Origin: Niallia alba
GTDB taxonomy: Bacteria > Bacillota > Bacilli > Bacillales > Cytobacillaceae
NCBI RefSeq assembly: GCF_012933555.1
Contig: NZ_JABBPK010000001.1
Span: 970,001-1,034,000 of the forward strand
Direction: 5' to 3'
Length of the DNA: 64,000 nt
Part shown: in pieces, positions 51,084 through 60,268 of the stretch
How positions within the stretch are numbered: position 1 is the first letter of the stretch
How the letters are laid out: every line of letters begins with the position of its first letter
Notes under the pieces: generated by a model
Databases searched by the model: none
What the model was told of the DNA's origin: nothing
The model's input: the letters and a program-made list of their open reading frames with translations, nothing else
Program-made: the position numbers and the translations under genes

Positions 51084-52535
51084 ATGCAAGTGAATTTATT
51101 ATTAGATAAACAAGGACCGACAATTAGTAAATATATATATGGGCAATTTGCAGAGCATCTAGGCAGATGCATTTATGAGGGAGTATGGGTTGGAAAGGAT
51201 TCGGATATCCCAAATGTTAATGGAATCCGCAAAGATGTAGTGGAAGCACTAAAGAATATCCAAGTTCCCGTCGTTCGCTGGCCAGGTGGCTGTTTCGCCG
51301 ATGAATATCATTGGAAGGATGGAATTGGTCCAAGTGAGAAAAGAAGTACTATTGTGAATACTCACTGGGGTGGTGTGACGGAGAATAATCATTTCGGAAC
51401 ACATGAATTCTTTGAATTAATTCGCCAGTTAGAATGTGAAGCATATATTAACGGGAATGTTGGTAGTGGAACTGTTCAAGAAATGCAGGAATGGGTAGAA
51501 TATATGACAATGAACGGGGAATCACCAATGGCAAATCTTCGCAGAGATAATGGCCAAGAAGAAGCTTGGAAAGTGGAATTTTTCGGAGTAGGCAATGAGT
51601 CTTGGGGGTGTGGCGGAAATATGCGCCCAGAATATTATGCAGATTTATATCGCAGATACCAGACTTATGTACGTAAGTATGGGGAGCATACTATTTATAA
51701 AATAGCTTGTGGTCCGAATGTAGATGACTATAACTGGACGGAAGTATTAATGAGAAATGCGGCTAATTACATGGATGGACTTAGTCTTCATCATTATTCT
51801 ATTCCAACAAGAGTATGGCAGGATAAAGGAAAGGCGTGGGATTTCCCGGAAGAACAATGGTATTCCGTTTTAGAGCATGCACAGTATATGGATGAGTTGA
51901 TCACGAAGCACAGTACTATTATGGATAAATACGATCCAGAAAAACGTGTTGGCTTAATCGTAGATGAGTGGGGTGCTTGGTACAATGTAGAACCAGGAAC
52001 GAACCCAGGCTTCTTATATCAGCAAAATACGATTCGAGATGCAATGTTAGCTGCTATTACACTAAATATTTTCCATAAGCATGCAAATCGAGTACATATG
52101 GCGAATATTGCTCAAATGGTTAATGTATTACAGGCGATGCTTTTAACAGAAGGAGAAAAAATGATAAAAACGCCTACTTATCATGTTTTTGATTTGTATA
52201 AATACCATCAGGATGCAGAGTTAATAGATTCCTATGGTGATGAAATTACTCATGTAACATACACTGTCTCCAAGAAGGATGGAAAAGTAACTGTTTCCCT
52301 ATGTAATTATGATTTAACAGAAACAAGAGAAATTACACTTTCTAGAAAAGAAGGAGAATTTGTTGTCCTAGAAGCAGAATATCTTACAGCTGATGTAATG
52401 GATGCCCATAATACATTTGAAGAACCGGAAGCGGTGTCTATACAACCATTTACTCGTTATAAAACAGATAAAAATAGTTTAATTGTTACCTTACCACCAA
52501 TGAGTGTTGCGAGTATCATCATAAAGGAAAATTAA
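51084..52535 (+). CDS. abfA: Alpha-L-arabinofuranosidase, glycoside hydrolase family 51
   Basis: A 483-residue intracellular GH51 enzyme that releases arabinose from arabino-oligosaccharides. The (beta/alpha)8 domain has the family motifs [15 protein letters not shown], the acid/base Glu172 in [13 protein letters not shown] and the nucleophile Glu295 in [11 protein letters not shown]; the C-terminal beta-domain is complete. No signal peptide is present, so substrates must be imported. The ATG follows GGAGG. The cre-box promoter and a divergent ArsR-type regulator give both general and specific control. A small cysteine protein follows one base after the stop. Confidence 0.94.
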   Translation: MQVNLLLDKQGPTISKYIYGQFAEHLGRCIYEGVWVGKDSDIPNVNGIRKDVVEALKNIQVPVVRWPGGCFADEYHWKDGIGPSEKRSTIVNTHWGGVTENNHFGTHEFFELIRQLECEAYINGNVGSGTVQEMQEWVEYMTMNGESPMANLRRDNGQEEAWKVEFFGVGNESWGCGGNMRPEYYADLYRRYQTYVRKYGEHTIYKIACGPNVDDYNWTEVLMRNAANYMDGLSLHHYSIPTRVWQDKGKAWDFPEEQWYSVLEHAQYMDELITKHSTIMDKYDPEKRVGLIVDEWGAWYNVEPGTNPGFLYQQNTIRDAMLAAITLNIFHKHANRVHMANIAQMVNVLQAMLLTEGEKMIKTPTYHVFDLYKYHQDAELIDSYGDEITHVTYTVSKKDGKVTVSLCNYDLTETREITLSRKEGEFVVLEAEYLTADVMDAHNTFEEPEAVSIQPFTRYKTDKNSLIVTLPPMSVASIIIKEN

Positions 52536-52536
52536 G

Positions 52537-52773
52537 ATGGCCTGCATTGGTTGCGAGCTAAAGGAACAGGTTAGTCAAATGGATGTTGATACGCTTGTAC
52601 AAGAACAACTTTCCTTTGAAACAGATTTAGCGATGGAGGAAGTAAGAGATCAGCGATTGCAAATATGTCATCAATGTGAGCAACTGAATCAGCATACATG
52701 TGGAAGATGCGGATGCTTCGTTCGTTTTCGTGCCAGTTTAAAGCAGAAAAGCTGTCCTGATAGAAAGTGGTAG
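52537..52773 (+). CDS. Small DUF6171-like cysteine-rich protein
   Basis: A 78-residue protein with CIGC at the N-terminus and CHQCEQLNQHTCGRCGCFVRFRASLK...SCPDRKW at the C-terminus, a zinc-ribbon-like cysteine array that I associate with DUF6171 (name from memory). Function unknown. It starts one base after the abfA stop, so it is probably co-transcribed; the short spacing has no separate promoter. The usual ending CPDRKW is present. Confidence 0.78.
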   Translation: MACIGCELKEQVSQMDVDTLVQEQLSFETDLAMEEVRDQRLQICHQCEQLNQHTCGRCGCFVRFRASLKQKSCPDRKW

Positions 52774-52961
52774 CATCAGAGTCAACTGAATATAGTGCAA
52801 GAAATGTGAAGGTTGCCTATTGCTGCCTTCTTTTTTTATAAATAAAAAAGAAGTGTAATATACTTGAGATGCGGGAAAGAAAAAAGGAATATTAAGCAAA
52901 AGCAAAAAATTGTATGGAAAAAAATTTGCTGCAACCTTATAATGAATTATTGAATTTATGT

Positions 52962-54364
52962 CACTAGTGTTGCATTAATTTATTTTCACTATTAAAAATA
53001 CTTAAAATGTTCAATTTTATTATTTTATGCAAAGAAAAAGTCCTTTATAATGGATAAGTCAGGTGGTAACCCGTCCAAATCCACTAAAAAAGGACCAACT
53101 CATGGACAAGATTACACGAAAAACTTCATTTGGACAATGGTTTTCACCAATAAATCTTCAACTTTTTGAAGAAACCGTGAAAACGTTGAAATTAGATTAC
53201 TATACGAAAAAACTAAAAACAGACTCATTTCTAAAATTACTCCTTTTTGCACAGCTACAAGAAGTCGAAAGTTTGCATGAGCTAAGCGATTGTCTTTTCG
53301 ACGACCAACTACAAAAAGGCATTGATCTTGATTCAATCAGTATTTCTCAGCTCTCACGCCGATTAAACGGTATAAATCCAGATTTATTTCAAAGGCTTTT
53401 CCTTGATTTAGTCGCACAAATTCATGCAAAAACACATTATACAAAGCTTATTATGCCGTTAAAAATCATTGATTCAAGCACATTGCCACTTAATTTGACC
53501 AATCATAAATGGGCAAAGTTCCGCAAAACAAAAGCGGGTGTCAAGTTGCATTTGAGACTTGTGTTTATGGAAAAAGGGAGTTCCTATCCTGAAAAGGCTG
53601 TTTTAACAACGGCAAAAGAACATGATCGTGGTCAGCTTGAAATCATGGTTGATGATAAAGAATGCATGTATGTGTTTGACCGTGGCTACCTAGATTACGA
53701 GCGCTTTGACCGAATGACAGATGATGGTTACTTTTTTCTTTCAAGGCTACGGAAAAACGCAGTCATACGGGAAGTTTATAATTTTAAACTACCCGAGAAT
53801 TCAGCTGTTTTGTCAGATCAAATGGTGTTGATTGGTACGACTCAAAACCGTGCTGAAAATTACTTTCGTCTTCTAAAAGTGATGGATTCAAAAGGAAATG
53901 AACTGCATTTAATTACCAATCGTTTTGATTTGAGTGCCGAAGAAATTTCAGAGATGTACAAATCACGGTGGGCAATTGAGTTGTTCTTTAAATGGATCAA
54001 ACAGCATCTCAGCATCAAAAAGTTCTACGGTCAAAGTGAATGGGCGATTCAAAACCAAGTGTTTATCGCACTGATTGTTTTTTGCCTACATGTTCTCGTA
54101 CAACTTGAAACAAGAAGTAAGCGAAAAACCTTACAAATTAGCCGTTATTTAAGGGCTGCATTGTGGAAACCAGCCCATATCTGGCTTCGAAAGATTGAAG
54201 GGAAAGCCATCCCTTAATAAGCAAATTGTTGTTGTCGCACAAGTCTAATTGTAAAAAAAACCCAAATGGATGGAGCCACCTTTGAATAGGTATTTACCTT
54301 TTTGGCTCTAAACAAGGAGGATAATCAGACTGAAAATTGCGACAATATTTATGCAACACTAGTG
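52962..54364 (+). mobile_element. IS4-family insertion sequence with target-site duplication
   Basis: A 1403-base element with perfect 14-base terminal inverted repeats (cactagtgttgcat at 52962-52975 and its complement at 54351-54364) and one transposase gene. It is flanked by the direct repeat aatttatgt at 52953-52961 and 54365-54373, a 9-base target duplication (10 if the boundary G is counted). Intact ends, duplication and gene mean a recent insertion. It split the spacer between the DUF6171-like gene and the nrd operon, well upstream of the nrd promoter. Confidence 0.93.
53102..54217 (+). CDS. IS4-family DDE transposase
   Basis: A 371-residue transposase. DDE residues: Asp124 in KIIDSST, Asp193 in VFDRGYLDYERF and Glu293; the IS4 signature Y-x2-R-x3-E-x6-K is Tyr286, Arg289, Glu293 and Lys300 (YKSRWAIELFFKWIK). 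Full length and uninterrupted, so the element should be active. ATG at 53102 preceded by AAAGGA; the longer frame from 53063 starts before that ribosome site. Confidence 0.94.
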   Translation: MDKITRKTSFGQWFSPINLQLFEETVKTLKLDYYTKKLKTDSFLKLLLFAQLQEVESLHELSDCLFDDQLQKGIDLDSISISQLSRRLNGINPDLFQRLFLDLVAQIHAKTHYTKLIMPLKIIDSSTLPLNLTNHKWAKFRKTKAGVKLHLRLVFMEKGSSYPEKAVLTTAKEHDRGQLEIMVDDKECMYVFDRGYLDYERFDRMTDDGYFFLSRLRKNAVIREVYNFKLPENSAVLSDQMVLIGTTQNRAENYFRLLKVMDSKGNELHLITNRFDLSAEEISEMYKSRWAIELFFKWIKQHLSIKKFYGQSEWAIQNQVFIALIVFCLHVLVQLETRSKRKTLQISRYLRAALWKPAHIWLRKIEGKAIP

Positions 54365-54530
54365 AATTTATGTAAAAAAAATAATGGTTTTTATTTTGTA
54401 TAAAATTAATATAATTAGTTTTTTCGAAGAAAAGTCTAATGAGGCCGGTCCTTATCAGACTTTATTTATATTCATGATAAATCTTTCGACAAAGAAATTT
54501 AAAAATCTATCATTTTTAAGCGATAATTGT

Positions 54531-54610
54531 TGACAAAAAAACTCAAAAGTACGTTATTGACTCTCGTTTCAAAAAAGGATTATATTGTCTTAGACACAAT
54601 ATATTGAAGC
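54531..54610 (+). promoter_or_regulatory. nrd operon promoter region with NrdR-like inverted repeat
   Basis: Candidate -35 TTGACT (54557-54562) and -10 TATATT (54581-54586); another TTGACA is at 54531-54536. The inverted repeat tatattgt...acaatata (about 54581-54602, 7-base spacer) overlaps the -10 and start site, and its right half acacaatatattg resembles the NrdR box (ACACWATAT). NrdR represses ribonucleotide reductase genes when dATP/ATP is high. The match is partial. The rest of the 54365-54722 stretch is AT-rich and holds no gene. Confidence 0.5.
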
Positions 54611-54722
54611 AGAATATCGACATCTATCTATATTTAGTAGACTTTGTAAGAAATAGAGCGTATTGCTTAGAATATAGCTTTTTTTCTTTTTTTTATTCAA
54701 GTCTTTCAAGGAGGGAGAATTT

Positions 54723-55124
54723 TTGCTTATTGTTTATGACAGTAAGACGGGAAATGTACGCAGGTTTTTTAATAAATTAGGACTTCCAGCGAATAAAGGA
54801 ATCGAGATAAGTGCTGGATTAAAAGTCTATGAACCATATATATTATTAACTTACACAACTGGGATGGGACAAGTTCCTCAAACAACATTAGACTTCCTTA
54901 AAACAAATAATAGGAACCTTCATGCTGTAGTATCCAGTGGAAATAAAAACTGGGGCCAAAATTTCGCTTTAAGTGCTAACAAAATATCAATTATGTACGG
55001 GGTACCAATCTTACATAAGTTTGAGATGAGCGGTATGCCTGAAGATGTGGAGATAGTTAGAGAAAGGGTGCAAAATATTAACTATGAGACATATAGAACT
55101 AAACAACGAAGTGACACAGCTTAA
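54723..55124 (+). CDS. nrdI: Flavodoxin-like ribonucleotide reductase maturation protein NrdI
   Basis: A 133-residue flavodoxin-fold protein that supplies oxidant to assemble the manganese-tyrosyl radical of NrdF. The FMN phosphate loop is at the N-terminus (VYDSKTGNVRRFFNKL), followed by ILLTYTTGMGQVPQTT and SGNKNWGQNFALSANKI, the NrdI hallmarks. TTG start with AAGGAGGGAG upstream. It overlaps the start of nrdE by 41 bases, so translation is coupled, as is usual in Bacillus class Ib operons. Confidence 0.93.
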   Translation: MLIVYDSKTGNVRRFFNKLGLPANKGIEISAGLKVYEPYILLTYTTGMGQVPQTTLDFLKTNNRNLHAVVSSGNKNWGQNFALSANKISIMYGVPILHKFEMSGMPEDVEIVRERVQNINYETYRTKQRSDTA

Positions 55125-57177
55125 TGAGAAGGGCTTTTTCCGACTCGAAAAAGATAAAGAAGCTGTCGCTGAATTTCTAGAATCTGAAATCAATCCGAAG
55201 CTAATTCGTTTTGACTCTATTGAACAAAGATATACGTATATGGTGGAAGAGGATTTCTATTATCCACAGGTATTAGAACAATACAAAATCTCGGAAATCG
55301 AGGAAGTTACAAAGCTTGTTTATAATTATCAATTTGAGTTTCAATCTTATATGGCTATTTCGAAATTTTATAAAGATTATGCTTTAAAAACGAATGATAA
55401 GAAGAACTACCTTGAAACTTATGAGGATCGAATTATTATTGTTGCTCTATTCTTGGGTCAAGGAGATTTCGAAAAAGCAAAGAAAAACGCAATCGCAATG
55501 ATTGAACAGCGTTACCAGCCAGCTACTCCAACTTTCTTGAATGCGGGGAGAAGCCGCCGTGGTGAGATGGTCTCTTGCTTCTTATTAGAAATGGACGACT
55601 CCTTAAACTCGATTTTCCATAATATTAATACATCTGGACAGCTATCGAAAATAGGGGGAGGCGTAGCCCTTAACCTTTCGAAGCTTCGTGCCCGCAATGA
55701 ACAGATAAAAGGGATCGATAACGCTGCATCAGGTGTGGTGCCTGTCATGAAGCTTTTAGAAGATACATTTTCTTATGCCAATCAATTAGGGCAGCGAAAA
55801 GGAGCTGGAGCTGTCTACTTAAATATTTTCCATTGGGATATTGTGGAATACTTGGATACAAAGAAAATCAATGCTGATGAGAAGTCACGTATCCAAACAC
55901 TTTCAATCGGCTTAATTGTGGAAAATAAATTTTTCCAATTGGCGAAAGAGAACAAAGAACTATATGTATTTGCACCTTTCAGTGTGTATAAGGAATATGG
56001 TATTCATTTGGATGATATGAGAATGGATGAGATGTATGAAGAGCTTGTTGCTAATCCGAACGTGAAAAAGCGTGTGGTGATGTCAGCGCGTGAAATGCTG
56101 ACGAAAATAGCACAAATCCAGCTGGAATCTGGTTATCCATATTTTATGAACAAATCAAATGCCAACAAAGGACATGCACTTAAAGATATTGGACAAATTA
56201 AAATGAGTAACTTGTGTACAGAGATTTTCCAACTTCAAGAGACATCGGAAATCACTGATTATGGACAAGCCGATATTATCCGTCGTGACATCAACTGTAA
56301 CTTAGGTTCCCTAAATATCCCGAATGTGATGAAGCCTGGTGAGGTTTTCAGAGATTCTGTACATGTTGGAATTGATGCATTAACAACCGTGTCAAATATT
56401 TCGGACATTCAAAATGCTCCATCTGTTAAAAAAGCAAACGAAGAGCTTCATGCAGTCGGGTTAGGAGCGATGAATCTTCATGGATATTTAGCGAAAAACA
56501 AGATTAGCTACGAATCAGATGAAGCAAAAGACTTTACGGCTACTTTCTTTATGATGATGAATTTCTATTCCATTGAAAAGAGTATGCTCATTGCAAAGGA
56601 AAGAGAAGAAACATTTAAAGAGTTCGAAAAATCGGAGTATGCAAAAGGAACTTATTTTGAAAAATACAAACAAGTAAGCTTTGCGCCTAAAACAGACAAG
56701 GTAAAAGAACTGTTTGAAGGCATTTATATTCCTACGTGTGAAGATTGGACAGAATTAGCTGCACTAGTGCAAGAACATGGGATGTATAATGCGTACCGTC
56801 TGGCTGTTGCGCCAACTCAATCAATAGGCTATATTCAAAATGCGACAGCATCAGTAATGCCGGTTGTTAACCAAATTGAGTCTCGTACCTATGCTAACTC
56901 TACAACTTATTATCCGATGCCTTATATGGATGAAACAAACTTTTGGTTTTATAAATCAGCGTTTGATATGAACCAATTCAAGGTAATGGATTTAATTGCT
57001 GCAGCTCAAGAGCATGTAGACCAAGGAATATCAACGATTCTTTACGTAAACTCAGATGTGTCTACAAAAGAATTGGCCCGTTATTATATTTATGCAAATG
57101 AAGTTGGATTAAAATCACTTTACTATACAAGAACTCGCAATCTAGCAATTGATGAATGTATTGCATGTGCCGTTTAA
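55084..57177 (+). CDS. nrdE: Class Ib ribonucleotide reductase large subunit NrdE
   Basis: A 697-residue catalytic subunit that reduces ribonucleoside diphosphates. Key features: the substrate-site Cys in GEMVSCFLLEMDDSL, the radical/second-Cys region RRDINCNLGSLNIP with NLCTEIF before it, and the C-terminal redox pair in DECIACAV that accepts electrons from NrdH. The ATP-cone is absent, as expected for class Ib. Start at 55084 lies inside nrdI; no other good start was seen. nrdF follows after 68 bases. Confidence 0.95.
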   Translation: MRHIELNNEVTQLNEKGFFRLEKDKEAVAEFLESEINPKLIRFDSIEQRYTYMVEEDFYYPQVLEQYKISEIEEVTKLVYNYQFEFQSYMAISKFYKDYALKTNDKKNYLETYEDRIIIVALFLGQGDFEKAKKNAIAMIEQRYQPATPTFLNAGRSRRGEMVSCFLLEMDDSLNSIFHNINTSGQLSKIGGGVALNLSKLRARNEQIKGIDNAASGVVPVMKLLEDTFSYANQLGQRKGAGAVYLNIFHWDIVEYLDTKKINADEKSRIQTLSIGLIVENKFFQLAKENKELYVFAPFSVYKEYGIHLDDMRMDEMYEELVANPNVKKRVVMSAREMLTKIAQIQLESGYPYFMNKSNANKGHALKDIGQIKMSNLCTEIFQLQETSEITDYGQADIIRRDINCNLGSLNIPNVMKPGEVFRDSVHVGIDALTTVSNISDIQNAPSVKKANEELHAVGLGAMNLHGYLAKNKISYESDEAKDFTATFFMMMNFYSIEKSMLIAKEREETFKEFEKSEYAKGTYFEKYKQVSFAPKTDKVKELFEGIYIPTCEDWTELAALVQEHGMYNAYRLAVAPTQSIGYIQNATASVMPVVNQIESRTYANSTTYYPMPYMDETNFWFYKSAFDMNQFKVMDLIAAAQEHVDQGISTILYVNSDVSTKELARYYIYANEVGLKSLYYTRTRNLAIDECIACAV

Positions 57178-57245
57178 AAAAGAAGATGATGGAGTAGGAG
57201 GAGTGAGGACTCCTCCTGTTTTCTGGAATTACTGGGGGTAATGAA

Positions 57246-58214
57246 ATGACAAAGTATGCTGTTAACTGGAATCAGCATGAAGATGATTTCACACAAATGT
57301 TTTATACACAGAATACTAGACAGTTTTGGCTGCCAGAAGAAATCAGCCTTTCTTCTGATAAAAATACATGGGTAGAATTGTCGAAAGAAGAGCAAGATAC
57401 TTACAAAAAGGTGCTTGGTGGACTAACATTGCTGGATACAGAGCAAGGTGGCGAAGGAATGCCTCTAATCGGTATGCATATAGAAGGATTGCAGCGTAAG
57501 GGCGTTCTTTCTTTTATGGGGATGATGGAGCAAATTCATGCTAAATCCTATTCGACAATTTTTACAACATTAGCGACAGAGGAAGAAATTGACGAAGTTT
57601 TTAATTGGGTACATAATCACCCACAGTTACAAGCAAAGGGAAACCGTATCTCAGAATATTATCAGAAGCTGTTTAGCCCGAAAATAAATAAATATGATCT
57701 TTACATGGCAATGGTTGCTTCCGTGTATTTGGAGTCATTCCTTTTCTATTCTGGGTTCTTTTATCCATTGTTCTTGGCTGGTCAAGGAAAGTTAACTGCT
57801 TCAGGAGAAATTATTAACTTAATCATCCGGGATGAGAGCATTCACGGTGTATATGTAGGTCTCATCGCTCAAGAGTTATATGGACAATTAACACCAGAGG
57901 AACAAGAAAAAGCGACTCACGAAAGATTAGAATTACTAAACACACTATACGAAAATGAATTAGAATATACACAGGATTTATATCAGCAAATAGGGTTGGT
58001 AGATGAAGTGAATAAATTCATCCGCTACAACGCGAATAAAGCTTGTATGAATCTTGGCTATGAACCTGTCTATCCGTCCGAGCCAATCAACCCGATTGTT
58101 GAAAATGGCATGAAGACAGATACGAAGAACCATGACTTCTTCTCTGTAAAAGGAAACGGTTATGTAAAAGCTACAAAGGTAGAACCGTTGACAGATGAGG
58201 ATTTTATTTTTTGA
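57246..58214 (+). CDS. nrdF: Class Ib ribonucleotide reductase small subunit NrdF
   Basis: A 322-residue subunit that carries the manganese(or iron)-tyrosyl radical. Metal ligands are Asp64 (LLDTEQ), Glu95 and His98 ([14 protein letters not shown]), Glu163 ([10 protein letters not shown]), Glu197 and His200 ([11 protein letters not shown]); the radical tyrosine is probably Tyr102. The C-terminal tail ends in the NrdE-docking peptide (DEDFIF). ATG with GGGGG before it. Terminator follows. Confidence 0.95.
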   Translation: MTKYAVNWNQHEDDFTQMFYTQNTRQFWLPEEISLSSDKNTWVELSKEEQDTYKKVLGGLTLLDTEQGGEGMPLIGMHIEGLQRKGVLSFMGMMEQIHAKSYSTIFTTLATEEEIDEVFNWVHNHPQLQAKGNRISEYYQKLFSPKINKYDLYMAMVASVYLESFLFYSGFFYPLFLAGQGKLTASGEIINLIIRDESIHGVYVGLIAQELYGQLTPEEQEKATHERLELLNTLYENELEYTQDLYQQIGLVDEVNKFIRYNANKACMNLGYEPVYPSEPINPIVENGMKTDTKNHDFFSVKGNGYVKATKVEPLTDEDFIF

Positions 58215-58262
58215 TTGTAGATAAAAGTTGATTGATCTAGTTTTGACTCATTTCAATTTTAG

Positions 58263-58291
58263 CCTTCTCCACTAAAGTGGAGGAGGTTTTT
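58263..58291 (+). terminator. Rho-independent terminator after nrdF
   Basis: A 10-base-pair stem (58263-58272 with 58277-58286, one G-U), 4-base loop, T run. The rest of the 314-base gap up to the ABC exporter is AT-rich, and nothing else was seen in it. Confidence 0.85.
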
Positions 58292-58528
58292 GTATTTTTA
58301 GCTTTTGGGAGCATAAATAAATGTTTGATCCTTTTTATCAACTTATACAAAATCTTCTTCTTAAATGATTAATGCAATTTTATTTTCTATAAACCAGAGT
58401 ATATGAATAGTTACAAGTATAGTGACATAAATTCACAAAAAAACTTCAAAACTCGAAATTTTTTTGTATATTATAGTGAATATTTTCATTATTTGTAATA
58501 CAATAACTCTTTGTGGGGAGGAGAAAGA

Positions 58529-60268
58529 ATGAACTTATTAACAATTACTTTACAGCATTTTAAACCATATTGGCGCAAGCTATCACTTGCCTTATTTTTC
58601 TCATTAGTTGGCGGTGCGTTTACGATTTTACCTCCGATTTTAGTAGGGAAATTGGTGGACGAAGTAATCGGTGATAAAGCAATAGCTTTTATACTATGGA
58701 TTGTTTTCGGAATATTAGCAGCATTTCTCGGAAAAGCGGTATTTGAATCCTTGCAGGAATTTGTACAGGTGAAAATTGGCTTTGATGTGATTACGGATAT
58801 GCAAATTCGTGCGTTTAAAAGACTACACAGAACACCAATGTCTTTTTTTTCGACGACGCCTCGTGGAGACATGTTATACCGACTAACCCATGATGTGGAA
58901 TCAATTCAAAACTTGAATAATACGGTCGTACCGCGTATTCTTCAACAAGTAATTAGTGCAGTTGCAGCTTTTATTACGGTGTTTGCAATATATTGGCCTG
59001 CTGCAATAGTGATGTTCATTGTATTTGCCATTTATATTTTCCCATCCTTTAAACTAGGCAAAACAATGCGAAAAATGAGCGCTGTACAAAGAGATATGAG
59101 CGCAGATATGTATCAGCATCTGCAGGAAAGTATTGAGAGTGTTCGCTTAGTAAGAACATATCAAACACAAAAAGACGAAATAGCTACACAGGAAAGAAAA
59201 TTGGCGAATTGGAAAACTTATTCTATTCGAGCAGCCTTAATTGGAAAAGTGAATTGGCGTTTGGGGAATTTATTTAATATAGCTACACCTGGTGTTGTAA
59301 TGCTGATTGGTGGATTGGCAATTTGGCAAGGGAATATTACCATTGGAACGCTCGTTTCTTGTTTGAACTTTATTCCGATTATGTTTCAGCCTGTTCGTTC
59401 CTTAGCGGAAAATGCCTTGACAATTCAACAGGCAATTCCAGCACTACAAAGAATTTACGAATATTTTGATCTGCCAGAAGAGCATGAGCAAAGTCTTCCG
59501 GATTTTGGTTTAGTTCGAGGGAAAATAGCTTTACATAATATTGGGTTCTCCTATCCAGGAAGTGAAAAGCAAGTTTTGAAAGGTGTATCTGTTTCGGTGG
59601 AAGAAGGGAAACATATCGGAATCGTCGGAACGAGTGGTGGAGGAAAAAGTACACTTATTCAAATATTGCTGGGACTTTATGAACCAGAGAAAGGTTCAGT
59701 CACCATTGATGGCAAAGATTTATTTAAGTATAACCGCAATAGTTTTCGCAGACAGGTAGGAGTAGTCTCACAGGAAACCTTTCTATTAAATAGTACGCTT
59801 CGCAATAATCTTTTATACGGTAAACCAGATGCAACGATGGAAGAGTTAGAGGAGGCTGTTGAAGCAGCAGGATTAAAAGAGCTGATTGACTCTTTGGAGG
59901 ATAAATATGAAACGATAGTTGGCGAGCGCGGCTTGAAGCTTTCTGGAGGACAAAGACAAAGGGTTGCCCTTGCAAGAGCCATTCTCCGCCAGCCACCGGT
60001 GTTGATTTTTGATGAAGCTACCTCTTCTTTAGATGGTGAAACAGAAGAAAAGGTCCAAGAATCATTGGAACAATTAATACCAGGGCGAACAACCATTACA
60101 ATTGCTCATCGATTGATTACAGTTAGAAAGGCGGACACAATCCTGCTGCTAGATCAGGGGATGGTTGCCGAACAAGGAACACACGAAGAACTGTTAGCTT
60201 TAAAAGGGCAGTATTATCAACTATATCGAGCACAATATAGCGAGCTAGAGAAGGAGATGATTGGATGA
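58529..60268 (+). CDS. ABC exporter half-transporter (heterodimer subunit 1, YfiB-like)
   Basis: A 579-residue type IV ABC half-exporter with six transmembrane helices (about 15-310) and a C-terminal ATPase. The ATPase has Walker A GTSGGGKST, the Q-loop VVSQETFL, the signature LSGGQRQR, Walker B VLIFDEATSSLD with the catalytic Glu, and an H-loop in IAHRL. The ATG at 58529 follows GGGAGGAG; the in-frame TTG at 58511 lies before it. Its stop overlaps the start of a second half-exporter (ATGA), so the two form a heterodimer, of the type represented by B. subtilis YfiB/YfiC. Substrate unknown; multidrug or lipid export is typical. Confidence 0.88.
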   Translation: MNLLTITLQHFKPYWRKLSLALFFSLVGGAFTILPPILVGKLVDEVIGDKAIAFILWIVFGILAAFLGKAVFESLQEFVQVKIGFDVITDMQIRAFKRLHRTPMSFFSTTPRGDMLYRLTHDVESIQNLNNTVVPRILQQVISAVAAFITVFAIYWPAAIVMFIVFAIYIFPSFKLGKTMRKMSAVQRDMSADMYQHLQESIESVRLVRTYQTQKDEIATQERKLANWKTYSIRAALIGKVNWRLGNLFNIATPGVVMLIGGLAIWQGNITIGTLVSCLNFIPIMFQPVRSLAENALTIQQAIPALQRIYEYFDLPEEHEQSLPDFGLVRGKIALHNIGFSYPGSEKQVLKGVSVSVEEGKHIGIVGTSGGGKSTLIQILLGLYEPEKGSVTIDGKDLFKYNRNSFRRQVGVVSQETFLLNSTLRNNLLYGKPDATMEELEEAVEAAGLKELIDSLEDKYETIVGERGLKLSGGQRQRVALARAILRQPPVLIFDEATSSLDGETEEKVQESLEQLIPGRTTITIAHRLITVRKADTILLLDQGMVAEQGTHEELLALKGQYYQLYRAQYSELEKEMIG

